64,000 bases of DNA from CAZWCE01 sp964632505 (GTDB taxonomy: Bacteria; Planctomycetota; Planctomycetia; Pirellulales; Thermoguttaceae). The notes below the pieces were generated by a model. That model worked only from the letters and a program-made list of their open reading frames with translations. It had not been told where the DNA came from and ran no database searches. The DNA is taken from positions 62,001 to 126,000 of the forward strand of contig CAZWCE010000010.1 of assembly GCA_964632505.1 (NCBI GenBank), written 5' to 3'. Made by a program: the position numbers and the translations under genes. This document shows positions 1 to 8,195 of the stretch, in pieces (within the stretch, counting starts at the first letter, position 1; every line of letters begins with the position of its first letter).

Positions 1-1
1 C

Positions 2-157
2 GATCGCGTGAAAGTGAAGTCCGGAACCTTCGAGGACCTGGAAGGCACCGTCGACGAAATCGATCCCACCAGCGGACGCGTGAAGGTCATGATCACGATC
101 TTCAACCGAAGCACCCCGGTGGAACTCGACTACTGGCTGATCGAAAAGCCGGACTGA
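2..157 (+). CDS. nusG: NusG C-terminal fragment (transcription termination/antitermination factor)
   Basis: Only the last 51 codons are in the window; the gene begins upstream. The translated end contains the KOW-type motif (DRVKVKSGTFEDLEGTVDEI) followed by the usual NusG finish with a valine-rich strand and 'PVELDYWLIEK'. NusG binds RNA polymerase through its N-terminal domain and uses this KOW domain to contact Rho or ribosomal protein S10. Its place directly before rplK matches the common secE-nusG-rplK-rplA order, so secE and perhaps tuf probably lie just upstream of the window. That last point is inference. Confidence 0.9.
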   Translation, partial: DRVKVKSGTFEDLEGTVDEIDPTSGRVKVMITIFNRSTPVELDYWLIEKPD

Positions 158-302
158 CCTCCCGAAAGAAGGTGGCTGCCTGAGAGGGGCCCCTCGGCGA
201 TTCACGACGATCATCCAGTGCCTAGAGAGCTATAGAAATCATCCAGCATCACCCGGTGTGCCTCCGATGGCGCAGCCCCTTTGCGTGTAAGGGAAATGAA
301 CG

Positions 303-728
303 ATGGCGAAACAACGTGTCGACACAGTGAAGTTTCATGTCCGTGGCGGGCAAGCGACCGCGGCGCCACCCGTCGGTACGGCGCTCGGTAAATACGGCTT
401 GAATCTCGGTCAGTTCGTGCAGCAGTTCAATGAACGGACCAAGGAACAGACCGGTTTGCGCATTCCCGTGGCGGTCACCGTTTACAACGACCGCACCTTC
501 GAACTGAAGACGCAGAGCCCCCACTCCGCCGACCTGCTCAAAAACGCGGCCGGCATCGCCAAGGGATCCGGCAATGTGCCGAAGGAAAAGGTCGGAAAAG
601 TCTCCGAAGCCCAGATCGAGGAAATCGCCAAAACGAAATGGGAAGACCTCAATGCTCGAGACATGGAGCAAGCCAAGGCCCTGCTCAAGGGAACGGCGCG
701 CAGCATGGGAATCGACGTGACCGACTGA
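303..728 (+). CDS. rplK: 50S ribosomal protein L11
   Basis: 141 residues, the normal L11 length. The start region reads MAKQRVDTVKFHVRGGQATA and the C-terminal RNA-binding domain ends with 'ARSMGIDV', as in L11 proteins. L11 binds the GTPase-associated region of 23S rRNA and takes part in factor-dependent GTP hydrolysis and the stringent response. The ATG at 303 follows a purine-rich AAGGGAAA stretch. It lies 145 bp after nusG and 103 bp before rplA, in the standard L11 operon order. Confidence 0.97.
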   Translation: MAKQRVDTVKFHVRGGQATAAPPVGTALGKYGLNLGQFVQQFNERTKEQTGLRIPVAVTVYNDRTFELKTQSPHSADLLKNAAGIAKGSGNVPKEKVGKVSEAQIEEIAKTKWEDLNARDMEQAKALLKGTARSMGIDVTD

Positions 729-831
729 AACCGGAGTCGGCCGCCGCTGCCTCCGGCCGTAGCCTTCCCTGTTCCCTCAACCTAAATCGGTACCCCACCA
801 CCGATTGTTGCCGAAAGAATCGAAAAGAGTC

Positions 832-1509
832 ATGGTCCAACGATCCAAAAAATATCGTGAATTCCAGAAAAAGACCCCCGTCGAAGCCGTGTCCCTCATT
901 GATGCGGTGACGTTGCTGAAAACGTTCGATCAGGGGAGCTTCGATCAGTCGGTCGAGATCGCCATGCGTTTGGGAATCGATCCGAAACAGTCCGACCAGT
1001 TCATCCGCGGCTCCTTGGTCCTTCCCCATGGTATCGGGAGAACCCTCCGAGTGGCGGTCTTCGCCAAGGGCGATAAAGCGGAAGAAGCGAAGGAGGCCGG
1101 TGCCGATGTGGTCGGCGAAGAAGACTTGGCTGAAAAGATCAAAGAAGGTTGGCTCGAATTCGATGTCTGCATCGCCACTCCCGACATGATGGGGATGGTC
1201 GGCCCCCTGGGACGGACCCTCGGTCCCCGCGGATTGATGCCCTCACCCCGTGCCGGAACGGTGACTCAGGAAGTGGCGAAAACCGTGAGTGAGTACAAAT
1301 CCGGAAAAGTCGAATTCCGAAACGACAAAGCCGGCAACATCCACGCCATGGTCGGCAAAATCAGTTTCGATGCCGATAAGCTTCAGGAAAACATCGAAGC
1401 GTTCCTCCAGCATATTCGGAGCATGAAGCCCGCTTCGGTCAAGGGGCATTTCATCCGCAACGTGACGATTTCGACGACCATGTCGCCGGGAATCCGAGTG
1501 GCGGTCTGA
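832..1509 (+). CDS. rplA: 50S ribosomal protein L1
   Basis: 225 residues from the ATG at 832 (MVQRSKKYREFQKK), which matches the usual N-terminus of L1. A TTG at 805 in the same frame would add nine unlikely residues. The conserved GTVTxxVAxxVxExKxGKVEFR segment and the C-terminal 'KGHFIRNVTISTTMSPG' are clear. L1 forms the mobile L1 stalk of the large subunit near the E site, and in several bacteria it represses its own operon by binding mRNA. It follows rplK and precedes rplJ. Confidence 0.97.
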   Translation: MVQRSKKYREFQKKTPVEAVSLIDAVTLLKTFDQGSFDQSVEIAMRLGIDPKQSDQFIRGSLVLPHGIGRTLRVAVFAKGDKAEEAKEAGADVVGEEDLAEKIKEGWLEFDVCIATPDMMGMVGPLGRTLGPRGLMPSPRAGTVTQEVAKTVSEYKSGKVEFRNDKAGNIHAMVGKISFDADKLQENIEAFLQHIRSMKPASVKGHFIRNVTISTTMSPGIRVAV

Positions 1510-1647
1510 CCGAGCTTCGGTGTTCCGGACTCGGGCATCCTCGCTCGGCCGGTGCCTTGTTTCGCAAGTTGACATTTCCGGCACATCCCGTGCCCAACAA
1601 GATCATCCTCTTGTTGTTCCCCATCATCCAGACACTTCGGTAACGTC

Positions 1648-2211
1648 ATGAGTAAGTACGTCAAAAATCTGATCAGCGATCATCTAAAACATCGGCTCGA
1701 GGGCGTGGAAAATGCCCTGTTGGTCAATTTGATCGGGCTGAGCGCCAACGCCAACAACCAGCTCCGAGCCGATCTTTCCGAAAAAGGCATTCAGCTTTTG
1801 GTGGTCAAAAACAGCATGGCCAAAAGGGCGCTCGAAGGAACCCCCCTGGACGGCATGTTCGACGGCGTCACCGGAAGCAGTGCCGTCTGCTGGGGAGAAG
1901 AAGACCTCGTGGCGATCGCCAAGGAGATCGTCAAGTACGCCAAGAACCCGGAGTTCGAAGCGTTCCAACTTCGAGGAGGTGTGCTGGATGGAGGACGTCT
2001 TTCTCAGGAAGAGGCGATCGCCGTCAGCAAATGGCCGAGCCGCGAAGAATTGCTCGCCACCATTTCGGGCCAAATCAGTGGCGTGGGGGCCACTCTTTCC
2101 GGTCAGTTGATCGGGCCGGGCGGTGCCCTGGCGAGTCAGATTTCCCAAAAAGCCGAAGGCGAAGACGGCGAAGACGGCGAAGAGGCTTCCCCGGCCGACG
2201 AAGAGGGCTGA
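1648..2211 (+). CDS. rplJ: 50S ribosomal protein L10
   Basis: 187 residues. The N-terminal domain that contacts 23S rRNA and L11 reads MSKYVKNLISDHLKHRLEGV, with the typical 'VVKNSMAKRALEGT' segment. The long C-terminal helix that binds L7/L12 dimers is followed by an acidic, Glu/Asp/Gly-rich tail (EGEDGEDGEEASPADEEG) that many L10 proteins lack. L10 anchors the L12 stalk. It lies 138 bp downstream of rplA and, unusually, 373 bp upstream of rplL. Confidence 0.95.
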   Translation: MSKYVKNLISDHLKHRLEGVENALLVNLIGLSANANNQLRADLSEKGIQLLVVKNSMAKRALEGTPLDGMFDGVTGSSAVCWGEEDLVAIAKEIVKYAKNPEFEAFQLRGGVLDGGRLSQEEAIAVSKWPSREELLATISGQISGVGATLSGQLIGPGGALASQISQKAEGEDGEDGEEASPADEEG

Positions 2212-2219
2212 TTCAACGT

Positions 2220-2242
2220 AGGCACCGGTCGCGTCGGTGCCT
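2220..2242 (+). other. Hairpin just after rplJ
   Basis: Perfect 8-bp inverted repeat AGGCACCG/CGGTGCCT with a 7-nt loop, starting 9 nt after the rplJ stop. No T-run follows, so it is not a standard intrinsic terminator. It could be a 3' stabilising or processing hairpin that helps set the rplL:rplJ mRNA ratio, since L12 is needed in several copies per L10. That role is inference. Confidence 0.4.
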
Positions 2243-2584
2243 TCCGGAAACCCAAGCGGGGGTCGGCTGAAAAGGAGATCTTCGGTCCGCTCCTCGACGA
2301 TCCAGCCTTGAAAGAGGCTTTGCGAAAGGATCGACGATGCGAAGCGGAATCCGGCCTCGTCCGCGATCCACCTATTGATCAATCACGTAGATCCACATTT
2401 CACAAAAAGGTATCGGCATCCCCAACGCCGGCGACGGACGTCTCCCGACGGTGTCGTCTCCCCGACAATTTTTCAGTGAGATTCTCGGCGGAGGCGGCGG
2501 AAAACACTGTTTGAAGACTCCGGTCGGCGAGTCATCATCCCCCTGGGTGGGGATCCGACAATTCGAGAAAGGAAGAAGGACACG
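2243..2584. other. rplJ-rplL intergenic spacer
   Basis: About 340 bp with no convincing coding frame. Short frames here lack ribosomal or other recognisable content. I found no consensus -35/-10 pair. The last part contains the purine-rich region (GAAAGGAAGAAGGA) that serves as the rplL ribosome-binding site. Confidence 0.5.
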
Positions 2585-3001
2585 ATGGCGACAGATGAAG
2601 CAATTCGTGAATTCCCCGCGGAAATCAAAGAACTCGGCGACAAGATCGTCGAACTATCGCTCAAGGATGCCAAAGAGCTGAGCGATTATCTCGAGGATGT
2701 CCATGGCATCAAAGCCGCTTCCGGCGGTGCCGTCATGATGGCACCCGGTGCCGGCGGAGCAGGTGGCGGCGAAGAAGCCGAACCTGAAAAGGACGAGTTC
2801 GACGTGGTGCTCGAGGACTTCGGCGACAAGAAGATCGGCGTCATCAAGGTCGTGCGAACGCTGACCGGCGCCGGCCTCAAAGAGGCCAAGGAAATGGTCG
2901 AAAAGGTCCCCTCCAAGATCAAGGAAGGCATCCCGAAAGAAGATGCCGAAAAGATCAAGAAGGACCTGGAAGAAGCAGGTGCCAAGGTCGCGATCAAATA
3001 G
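2585..3001 (+). CDS. rplL: 50S ribosomal protein L7/L12
   Basis: 138 residues. It has an N-terminal dimerisation helix pair (residues 1-45), an Ala/Gly-rich hinge (about 48-65, MMAPGAGGAGGGEEAEP), and the conserved C-terminal factor-binding domain with 'KKIGVIKVVR' and 'GLKEAKEMVEKVP'. L12 forms the flexible stalk that recruits EF-Tu, EF-G and IF2. The length is a little above the usual 120-130 because of the long hinge. It is the last gene before a 1.3 kb non-coding gap. Confidence 0.97.
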   Translation: MATDEAIREFPAEIKELGDKIVELSLKDAKELSDYLEDVHGIKAASGGAVMMAPGAGGAGGGEEAEPEKDEFDVVLEDFGDKKIGVIKVVRTLTGAGLKEAKEMVEKVPSKIKEGIPKEDAEKIKKDLEEAGAKVAIK

Positions 3002-3083
3002 TTCGCCGCGGCATCTCCCTCCCGATGTGCGGACATTCCCCCTTCCGAAATGTCGTCAGCGCTTGCGCCGTGAAAAAAAAATG

Positions 3084-3121
3084 AGAAACCGAACGAGGAC
3101 GATGCCTCCCGTTCGGTTTCT
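3084..3121. terminator. Strong hairpin after rplL, probable terminator
   Basis: Perfect 12-bp stem AGAAACCGAACG/CGTTCGGTTTCT around a 14-nt loop, 82 bp after the rplL stop. An A-run (3072-3080) lies just upstream. The + strand side lacks a long T-run (CTTCAATC follows), so the U-tract is better on the minus strand. It probably ends or attenuates rplL transcription, separating the L11-L12 group from rpoBC. Confidence 0.6.
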
Positions 3122-4324
3122 CTTCAATCATTCAGGACAAGACGTTGGTTTTATGTCTCAGGAATGTCTGAGGAATGCGAAGCGAACTCCTTGCGTCAAC
3201 GCCCTTTGGGGCAATAGGGGCATTGGGAAACATAAAAGGGCTTAGGATAGCATTTTCTGTGCCAAATTCGTGAAAAACAAGAAAGAATGTACATCTCTTT
3301 CCATTTTTCGCCTTGTCCCGCTCCCCTTGAGCGCTTTATAATGAGAATCCTACTGGATGGTGCCGCCTTCTTGCTTCGACCCGAAAAGGCTCGGGCGAAG
3401 CTCACCGGGGATATTCTTCGTTAACCGGTTGCGAAGAACGTCTCGGTACCTGTATTGGATCGCGATTTGTGGTGTGACCGACTATGCCGAAGGAACGCAG
3501 TGAAATGAACGCCCCTTTTCCTTCAGAAAAGAGGTGCGTTTGCTCATTTCTTCTATATGCGACCTCCTTTCTTTCCAGGCTCCCGGTAAACTGCCGGTAT
3601 CCGAGATTCATTTCCTACCGGAGGTGTTCCGCCGTGCGTCTTTCCTCAAACGGTTTCCGAAGGAGTCCGCCGCGCCAAAATGTCCCCGTCTCCGCGGAAG
3701 CGGCTTTTTCGCTCCCCAAGCCCCCATCCCGCCCCTTGTCTGATCCACCGGGACACCTCCCCTGGTCTCGCGAGGGATTTCCTCCATTCCCCTTCACCTT
3801 CCAGGATCGTCCGTTCCGAATCGCCCCTTTTCCCGAAAACGGCCCCATGTGCTATTTTTCCGAGCCGTCCTGAACCGAACCTTTTTCCGTTTGTCCGAAA
3901 TGCTGCGAGCGCTGCATGCGTTGCGTTCCTCTCACTCGCGATGCATGCCTGTCCGGAAGCGAAGGCATCTCGATACCACACTGATATTTATTGTTGAAAT
4001 GATCATCTCGATTTCCCCATCCTCGAAATCGAGTTCCGTCGGATCGGAAAGGAATCCCGGGGCCTCCGCCGCCGGCCTTCCCGAAATCACCTAAAAAATC
4101 CATGGCCCTATGTGAAAACAGGAAGATTCCGTGGAGAACCGCGGGGCGCCCCCCCGGATGTTCTCTTCCGTGCGATCTTTTTTTGCGGTCGCGCGGCCAA
4201 TCTCGAGTCCAAATCTCGAAAAGGACACCGGCGATCCTTTTCGGGCGTACAGCGTACACCAACCGAATTCCACGAACAGCCCCAGCGGTGAACATCCAAC
4301 CGTCATCCAGGAGGATCAAGCTCT
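3122..4324. other. Long rplL-rpoB intergenic region
   Basis: About 1.2 kb without a credible gene. The longest frames on either strand have low-complexity Pro/Ser/Arg-rich translations and no recognisable domain. The region presumably holds the rpoB promoter and a long leader. A perfect -10-like TATAAT sits at 3337-3342, about 980 bp before the rpoB start. The rpoB Shine-Dalgarno AGGAGG lies at its 3' end (about 4309-4314). Confidence 0.45.
3337..3342 (+). promoter_or_regulatory. Candidate -10 element upstream of rpoB
   Basis: TATAAT followed by G (TTTATAATGAG). The best -35-like match (CTTGTC) is 19 bp upstream and weak, so only the -10 is convincing. Confidence 0.25.
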
Positions 4325-7300
4325 ATGGCCACCCCGTCGCAAAGGCGCCTTCTTTTTTCCGAGGTTCGTCGTTTTGGAAGCGAGGAATCCCTCCACGAAG
4401 TTCCCAATCTCACGGAGATTCAAACCGCCAGCTATGACGACTTTCTGCAATACGACGTGGCACCGTCGAAGCGGAAAGACCAAGGAATGGAGTCGGTACT
4501 GCGTGAAATCTTCCCGATCGAAAGTTACGACAAGTCCCTCCGATTGGAATACCTCTACTACGAGCTGGAAAAACCACGATACGATCCCCAGGAATGCCGC
4601 CAGCTCCGCTTGACGTACGGGCGTCCGTTCAAAGTGCGTCTGCGGCTGGTCAAGGAAGAGGAATCGACCGAGGAAGACGTCTACCTTGGCGATCTGCCGA
4701 TCATGCTCGGCGGCGGTGAATTCATCATCAACGGGGCGGAGCGGGTGGTGGTCAGCCAGCTCCACCGCAGTCCCGGCATCGATTTCGTCCGAGAACAGGA
4801 AGGTGATCGCCGAAGTTACAGCTGCCGCATCATTCCGGAACGCGGTAGCTGGATCGAATTGCAGATTTCCCGGAAGGAGACGATCGCCGTCCGCATCGAC
4901 CAGAGCAACAAACTGCCGGTCATGATGCTGCTCCGGGCCACGTCCCCCGAGTTCGGCGAGGATAAGAAAATCCTCCAGGCCTTCTACGAAACCACCACGG
5001 TGAAGATCACCGGAAGCGCCGCTTTGCCGAAGATCGAGGGCAAGGTGGCCGTGGGCGATATCGTCTATCCTTCTTCGAGCGATCGAGCCGGGGAGATCAT
5101 CGTCGAATGCGGCCAGCAAATCACCAAGAGCAAGGCCGAAACGATCTGCACCTCCGGGATCAAACGCATCGAGGTCATGGACGATCAGCGCAACAAGCTC
5201 TTGCTCAATTCCCTCGAGGAAGACAAGACGGCCAGTCACGAAGAAGCACTCCTGCAGATTTATCGCCGTCTTCGACCCGGCAACCCTCCCCAATTGGAGA
5301 AGGCCCAGGAGCTTTTCCGCGAAAAGTTCTACGACACCAACCGCTACCGGCTCGGTCGGGTCGGTCGCTTCCGCATCAATCGAAAACTCGGACTGAATAT
5401 CCCCGAAACGGAAATGACCCTCCGTCCGGAAGACCTCGTCGAAGCGATCGTTTATCTGAACCGTCTCTGGGGCGGCGATCGGGCGGCGGAAATCGACGAC
5501 ATCGACCATCTCGGCAACCGGCGTCTGCGGACGATCGACGAACTCGCATGCGAAGAACTCCGCAAGGGTTTTCTCAAATTGCGACGCACCGTCCAGGAAC
5601 GGATGAGCCTTCGCGAAGAGGTGACCCCGCGGCATGTGGTCAATCCCAAAAGCATCTCCGCGGCCATCGAGTACTTCTTCGGTCGGGGCGAACTCTCTCA
5701 AGTCGTCGACCAGACGAACCCCCTTTCGATGTTGACCCACGAACGGCGTCTCTCCGCATTGGGCCCCGGAGGCTTGAACCGAAAACGCGCCGGTTTCGAC
5801 GTTCGCGACGTGCACGCCTCCCACTACGGCCGCATCTGTCCGATCGAAACCCCGGAAGGTACCAACATCGGGCTGATTTCCAGTCTGGCCATCTATGCCG
5901 GCGTCGACGACTACGGATTCCTGATCGCTCCCTATCAGAAGGTCAAAAACAGCCGGATCACCGACGAGCACGTCTGGCTCCGGGCCGATGAAGAACACGA
6001 GGCGATCCTGGCCCCGGCCGATGTCCCGGTCGATCACGGCAAACTTCTGGAAGACACCGTGCTGGTCCGGCATCGAGGCGACTACACCACCGTCCATTCC
6101 AGCAAGGTCGAGTTCGTCGACGTGGCGCCGAGCCAGATGGTCGGCCTCTCGGCGGGACTCATCCCGTTTTTGGAACACGACGACGCCAACCGGGCCTTGA
6201 TGGGCTCGAACATGCAGCGCCAGGCCGTCCCCCTTCTCATCTCCGAGCCGCCGCTGGTGGCCACCGGCCTGGAAAAAGACGCCGCCTTGAATTCGAGCCT
6301 CCTGGTGACCGCTCGAAAAGCGGGAACCGTCACCCACGTCGACGCCACGCGCATCGTCATCGACGAGACCGAGGAATACCCGTTGCGAAAATTCGTGGGG
6401 CTGAACGAGCGGACCTGCCAGAACCAGCAACCGATCGTCGAACTCGGTCAGAAAGTCAAGAAAGGCCAGGTCATCGCCGACGGCGCCAGCACCCAAGGCG
6501 GCGAACTGGCCCTGGGGCGCAATGTCCTGGTCGCCTTCCAGGCATGGGACGGCTTCAACTTCGAGGACGCGATCATCATCAGCGAGGAACTGGTCCAGAA
6601 GGACACCTACACCTCGATCCACATCGAGGAGTTCGACATCGAAATCCGCGACACGAAGCTCGGACGCGAAGAGTTCACGCGCGACATCCCCAACGTCGGC
6701 GAGAAGGCCCTGCGCAACCTCGACGAAAACGGGATGGTCCGCGTGGGAACCTATGTCCGCCCGGGCGACATTCTCGTCGGCAAGGTCTCCCCCAAATCGA
6801 AAACGGAACTGACTCCCGAGGAGAAGCTTCTCCACGCGATCTTCGGCCGCGCCGGCGAAGACGTCAAAAACGACTCGCTCGAAGTCCCCTCCGGCGTGGA
6901 AGGCATCGTCATCGGTACCCAGCGTTTCGCGTGCCGCATGAGTTTGACCGAGGAAGAACGCAAGGCGTTCGACGCGGAAATCGCCGCGATCGAGGAGGAA
7001 GGCAACGCGAAGATCGCCGAGGCGTTCGGTGAGATGATCCAGGAGATGGAAAAAGTCCTTGGAAAAACCCTCACCGACGAGGACGGCACCCCGCTGGTTC
7101 AAGATCAGAAACACATGTACATCGCCCAGCAGGCACAAATGTTCCGACTCGATTCGATCGAAACCCGGAGCGAGAAACGAGAGAAACAGCTCGAAACGAT
7201 TTACGAAGAGAAGTGGCCGCTGGTGGAAAAGGCGATCGACCAGCGCGATCGTCGCCTGAACTCCATGAAACGGGGCGACGAACTCCGCCGCGGCGTCCTG

Positions 7301-8032
7301 CAGATGGTCAAGGTGTACATCGCGGCGAAACGGGTCATCTCGGTCGGCGACAAAATGGCCGGGCGTCACGGAAACAAGGGCGTCATCGCCAAGATCCTCC
7401 CGAAGGAAGACATGCCGTATCTGGCCGACGGCACCCCGGTGGAAATCCTGCTCAATCCGCTCGGCGTTCCCAGCCGAATGAACGTGGGGCAGATCCTCGA
7501 AACCCACCTCGGTTGGGCGGCCGCCACGGCGGGCTACCAGGCGGTCACCCCGGTGTTCAACGGTGCCCAGGAAGAGGAAATCAACGACTGCCTCGAAGAT
7601 GCCGGGCTTCCCCGTCACGGAAAGGTCCGCCTCTACGACGGGCGAACCGGTGAACCGTTCGGCCAAGAAACGACCGTCGGCTACATCTACATGCTCAAGT
7701 TGCATCACCTGGTCGACGACAAGGTCCACGCACGGAGCACCGGCCCCTATTCCTTGATCACCCAGCAGCCGCTCGGAGGAAAAGCCCGATTCGGCGGACA
7801 ACGCTTCGGCGAAATGGAAGTCTGGGCACTCGAGGCCTACGGCGCCGCCTACACCTTACAGGAACTGTTGACCGTCAAGAGCGATGATGTCGAGGGACGC
7901 ACCAAGATTTACGAGTCGATGGTCAAGGGCGAAAACACTCTCGAAGCGGGCACCCCCGCCAGTTTCGACGTGCTGACCAACGAGGTCCGCGGACTCGGCC
8001 TGAACATGCAACTGGAAAAGAGTCGGGTGTGA
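4325..8032 (+). CDS. rpoB: DNA-directed RNA polymerase subunit beta
   Basis: 1235 residues, starting at an ATG with a good AGGAGG site 10 nt upstream. Recognisable family segments include the rifampicin-region 'RRLSALGPGGL' and 'GRICPIETPEGTNIGL', the 'AFQAWDGFNFEDAIIISE' stretch, 'GDKMAGRHGNKG', and the C-terminal 'GGKARFGGQRFGEMEVWALEAYGAAYTLQELLTVKSDD' region shared by all beta subunits. It forms the catalytic core of RNA polymerase with beta'. It is followed by rpoC after 163 bp. Confidence 0.98.
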   Translation: MATPSQRRLLFSEVRRFGSEESLHEVPNLTEIQTASYDDFLQYDVAPSKRKDQGMESVLREIFPIESYDKSLRLEYLYYELEKPRYDPQECRQLRLTYGRPFKVRLRLVKEEESTEEDVYLGDLPIMLGGGEFIINGAERVVVSQLHRSPGIDFVREQEGDRRSYSCRIIPERGSWIELQISRKETIAVRIDQSNKLPVMMLLRATSPEFGEDKKILQAFYETTTVKITGSAALPKIEGKVAVGDIVYPSSSDRAGEIIVECGQQITKSKAETICTSGIKRIEVMDDQRNKLLLNSLEEDKTASHEEALLQIYRRLRPGNPPQLEKAQELFREKFYDTNRYRLGRVGRFRINRKLGLNIPETEMTLRPEDLVEAIVYLNRLWGGDRAAEIDDIDHLGNRRLRTIDELACEELRKGFLKLRRTVQERMSLREEVTPRHVVNPKSISAAIEYFFGRGELSQVVDQTNPLSMLTHERRLSALGPGGLNRKRAGFDVRDVHASHYGRICPIETPEGTNIGLISSLAIYAGVDDYGFLIAPYQKVKNSRITDEHVWLRADEEHEAILAPADVPVDHGKLLEDTVLVRHRGDYTTVHSSKVEFVDVAPSQMVGLSAGLIPFLEHDDANRALMGSNMQRQAVPLLISEPPLVATGLEKDAALNSSLLVTARKAGTVTHVDATRIVIDETEEYPLRKFVGLNERTCQNQQPIVELGQKVKKGQVIADGASTQGGELALGRNVLVAFQAWDGFNFEDAIIISEELVQKDTYTSIHIEEFDIEIRDTKLGREEFTRDIPNVGEKALRNLDENGMVRVGTYVRPGDILVGKVSPKSKTELTPEEKLLHAIFGRAGEDVKNDSLEVPSGVEGIVIGTQRFACRMSLTEEERKAFDAEIAAIEEEGNAKIAEAFGEMIQEMEKVLGKTLTDEDGTPLVQDQKHMYIAQQAQMFRLDSIETRSEKREKQLETIYEEKWPLVEKAIDQRDRRLNSMKRGDELRRGVLQMVKVYIAAKRVISVGDKMAGRHGNKGVIAKILPKEDMPYLADGTPVEILLNPLGVPSRMNVGQILETHLGWAAATAGYQAVTPVFNGAQEEEINDCLEDAGLPRHGKVRLYDGRTGEPFGQETTVGYIYMLKLHHLVDDKVHARSTGPYSLITQQPLGGKARFGGQRFGEMEVWALEAYGAAYTLQELLTVKSDDVEGRTKIYESMVKGENTLEAGTPASFDVLTNEVRGLGLNMQLEKSRV

Positions 8033-8195
8033 CCACCGCTTGATTTTCCATTCCCGGTTCCGCCCGATTTAGCAGCGAAACCAGACAACCCCGGCGACCC
8101 CGCCCACGGGATGCGAGCGAACCACTCCCTCCGGCGGCCGCTTAGCGAAAAGAAATCCACCACCTATCATCCTTTCCGAGAGAGGAGAGCCGGCA

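Noticed and set aside
1569..1574. TTGACA upstream of rplJ
   Set aside because: No -10-like hexamer at 15-19 bp; probably chance inside the rplA-rplJ gap.
3244..3263. Second sigma-54-like site on the minus strand (TTGGCACA-N4-ATGCTA)
   Set aside because: The -12 element is imperfect and no minus-strand gene lies downstream.
3484..3873. 129-codon open frame in the rplL-rpoB gap
   Set aside because: Pro/Ser/Arg-rich translation, no RBS, no domain, overlapping equally long frames in other phases.
4316..7801. Very long open frame antisense to rpoB, and similar ones opposite rpoC (10536-12587) and mutL (46582-48285)
   Set aside because: They mirror high-GC codon use of well-supported genes, have no recognisable domains and biased compositions; shadow frames.
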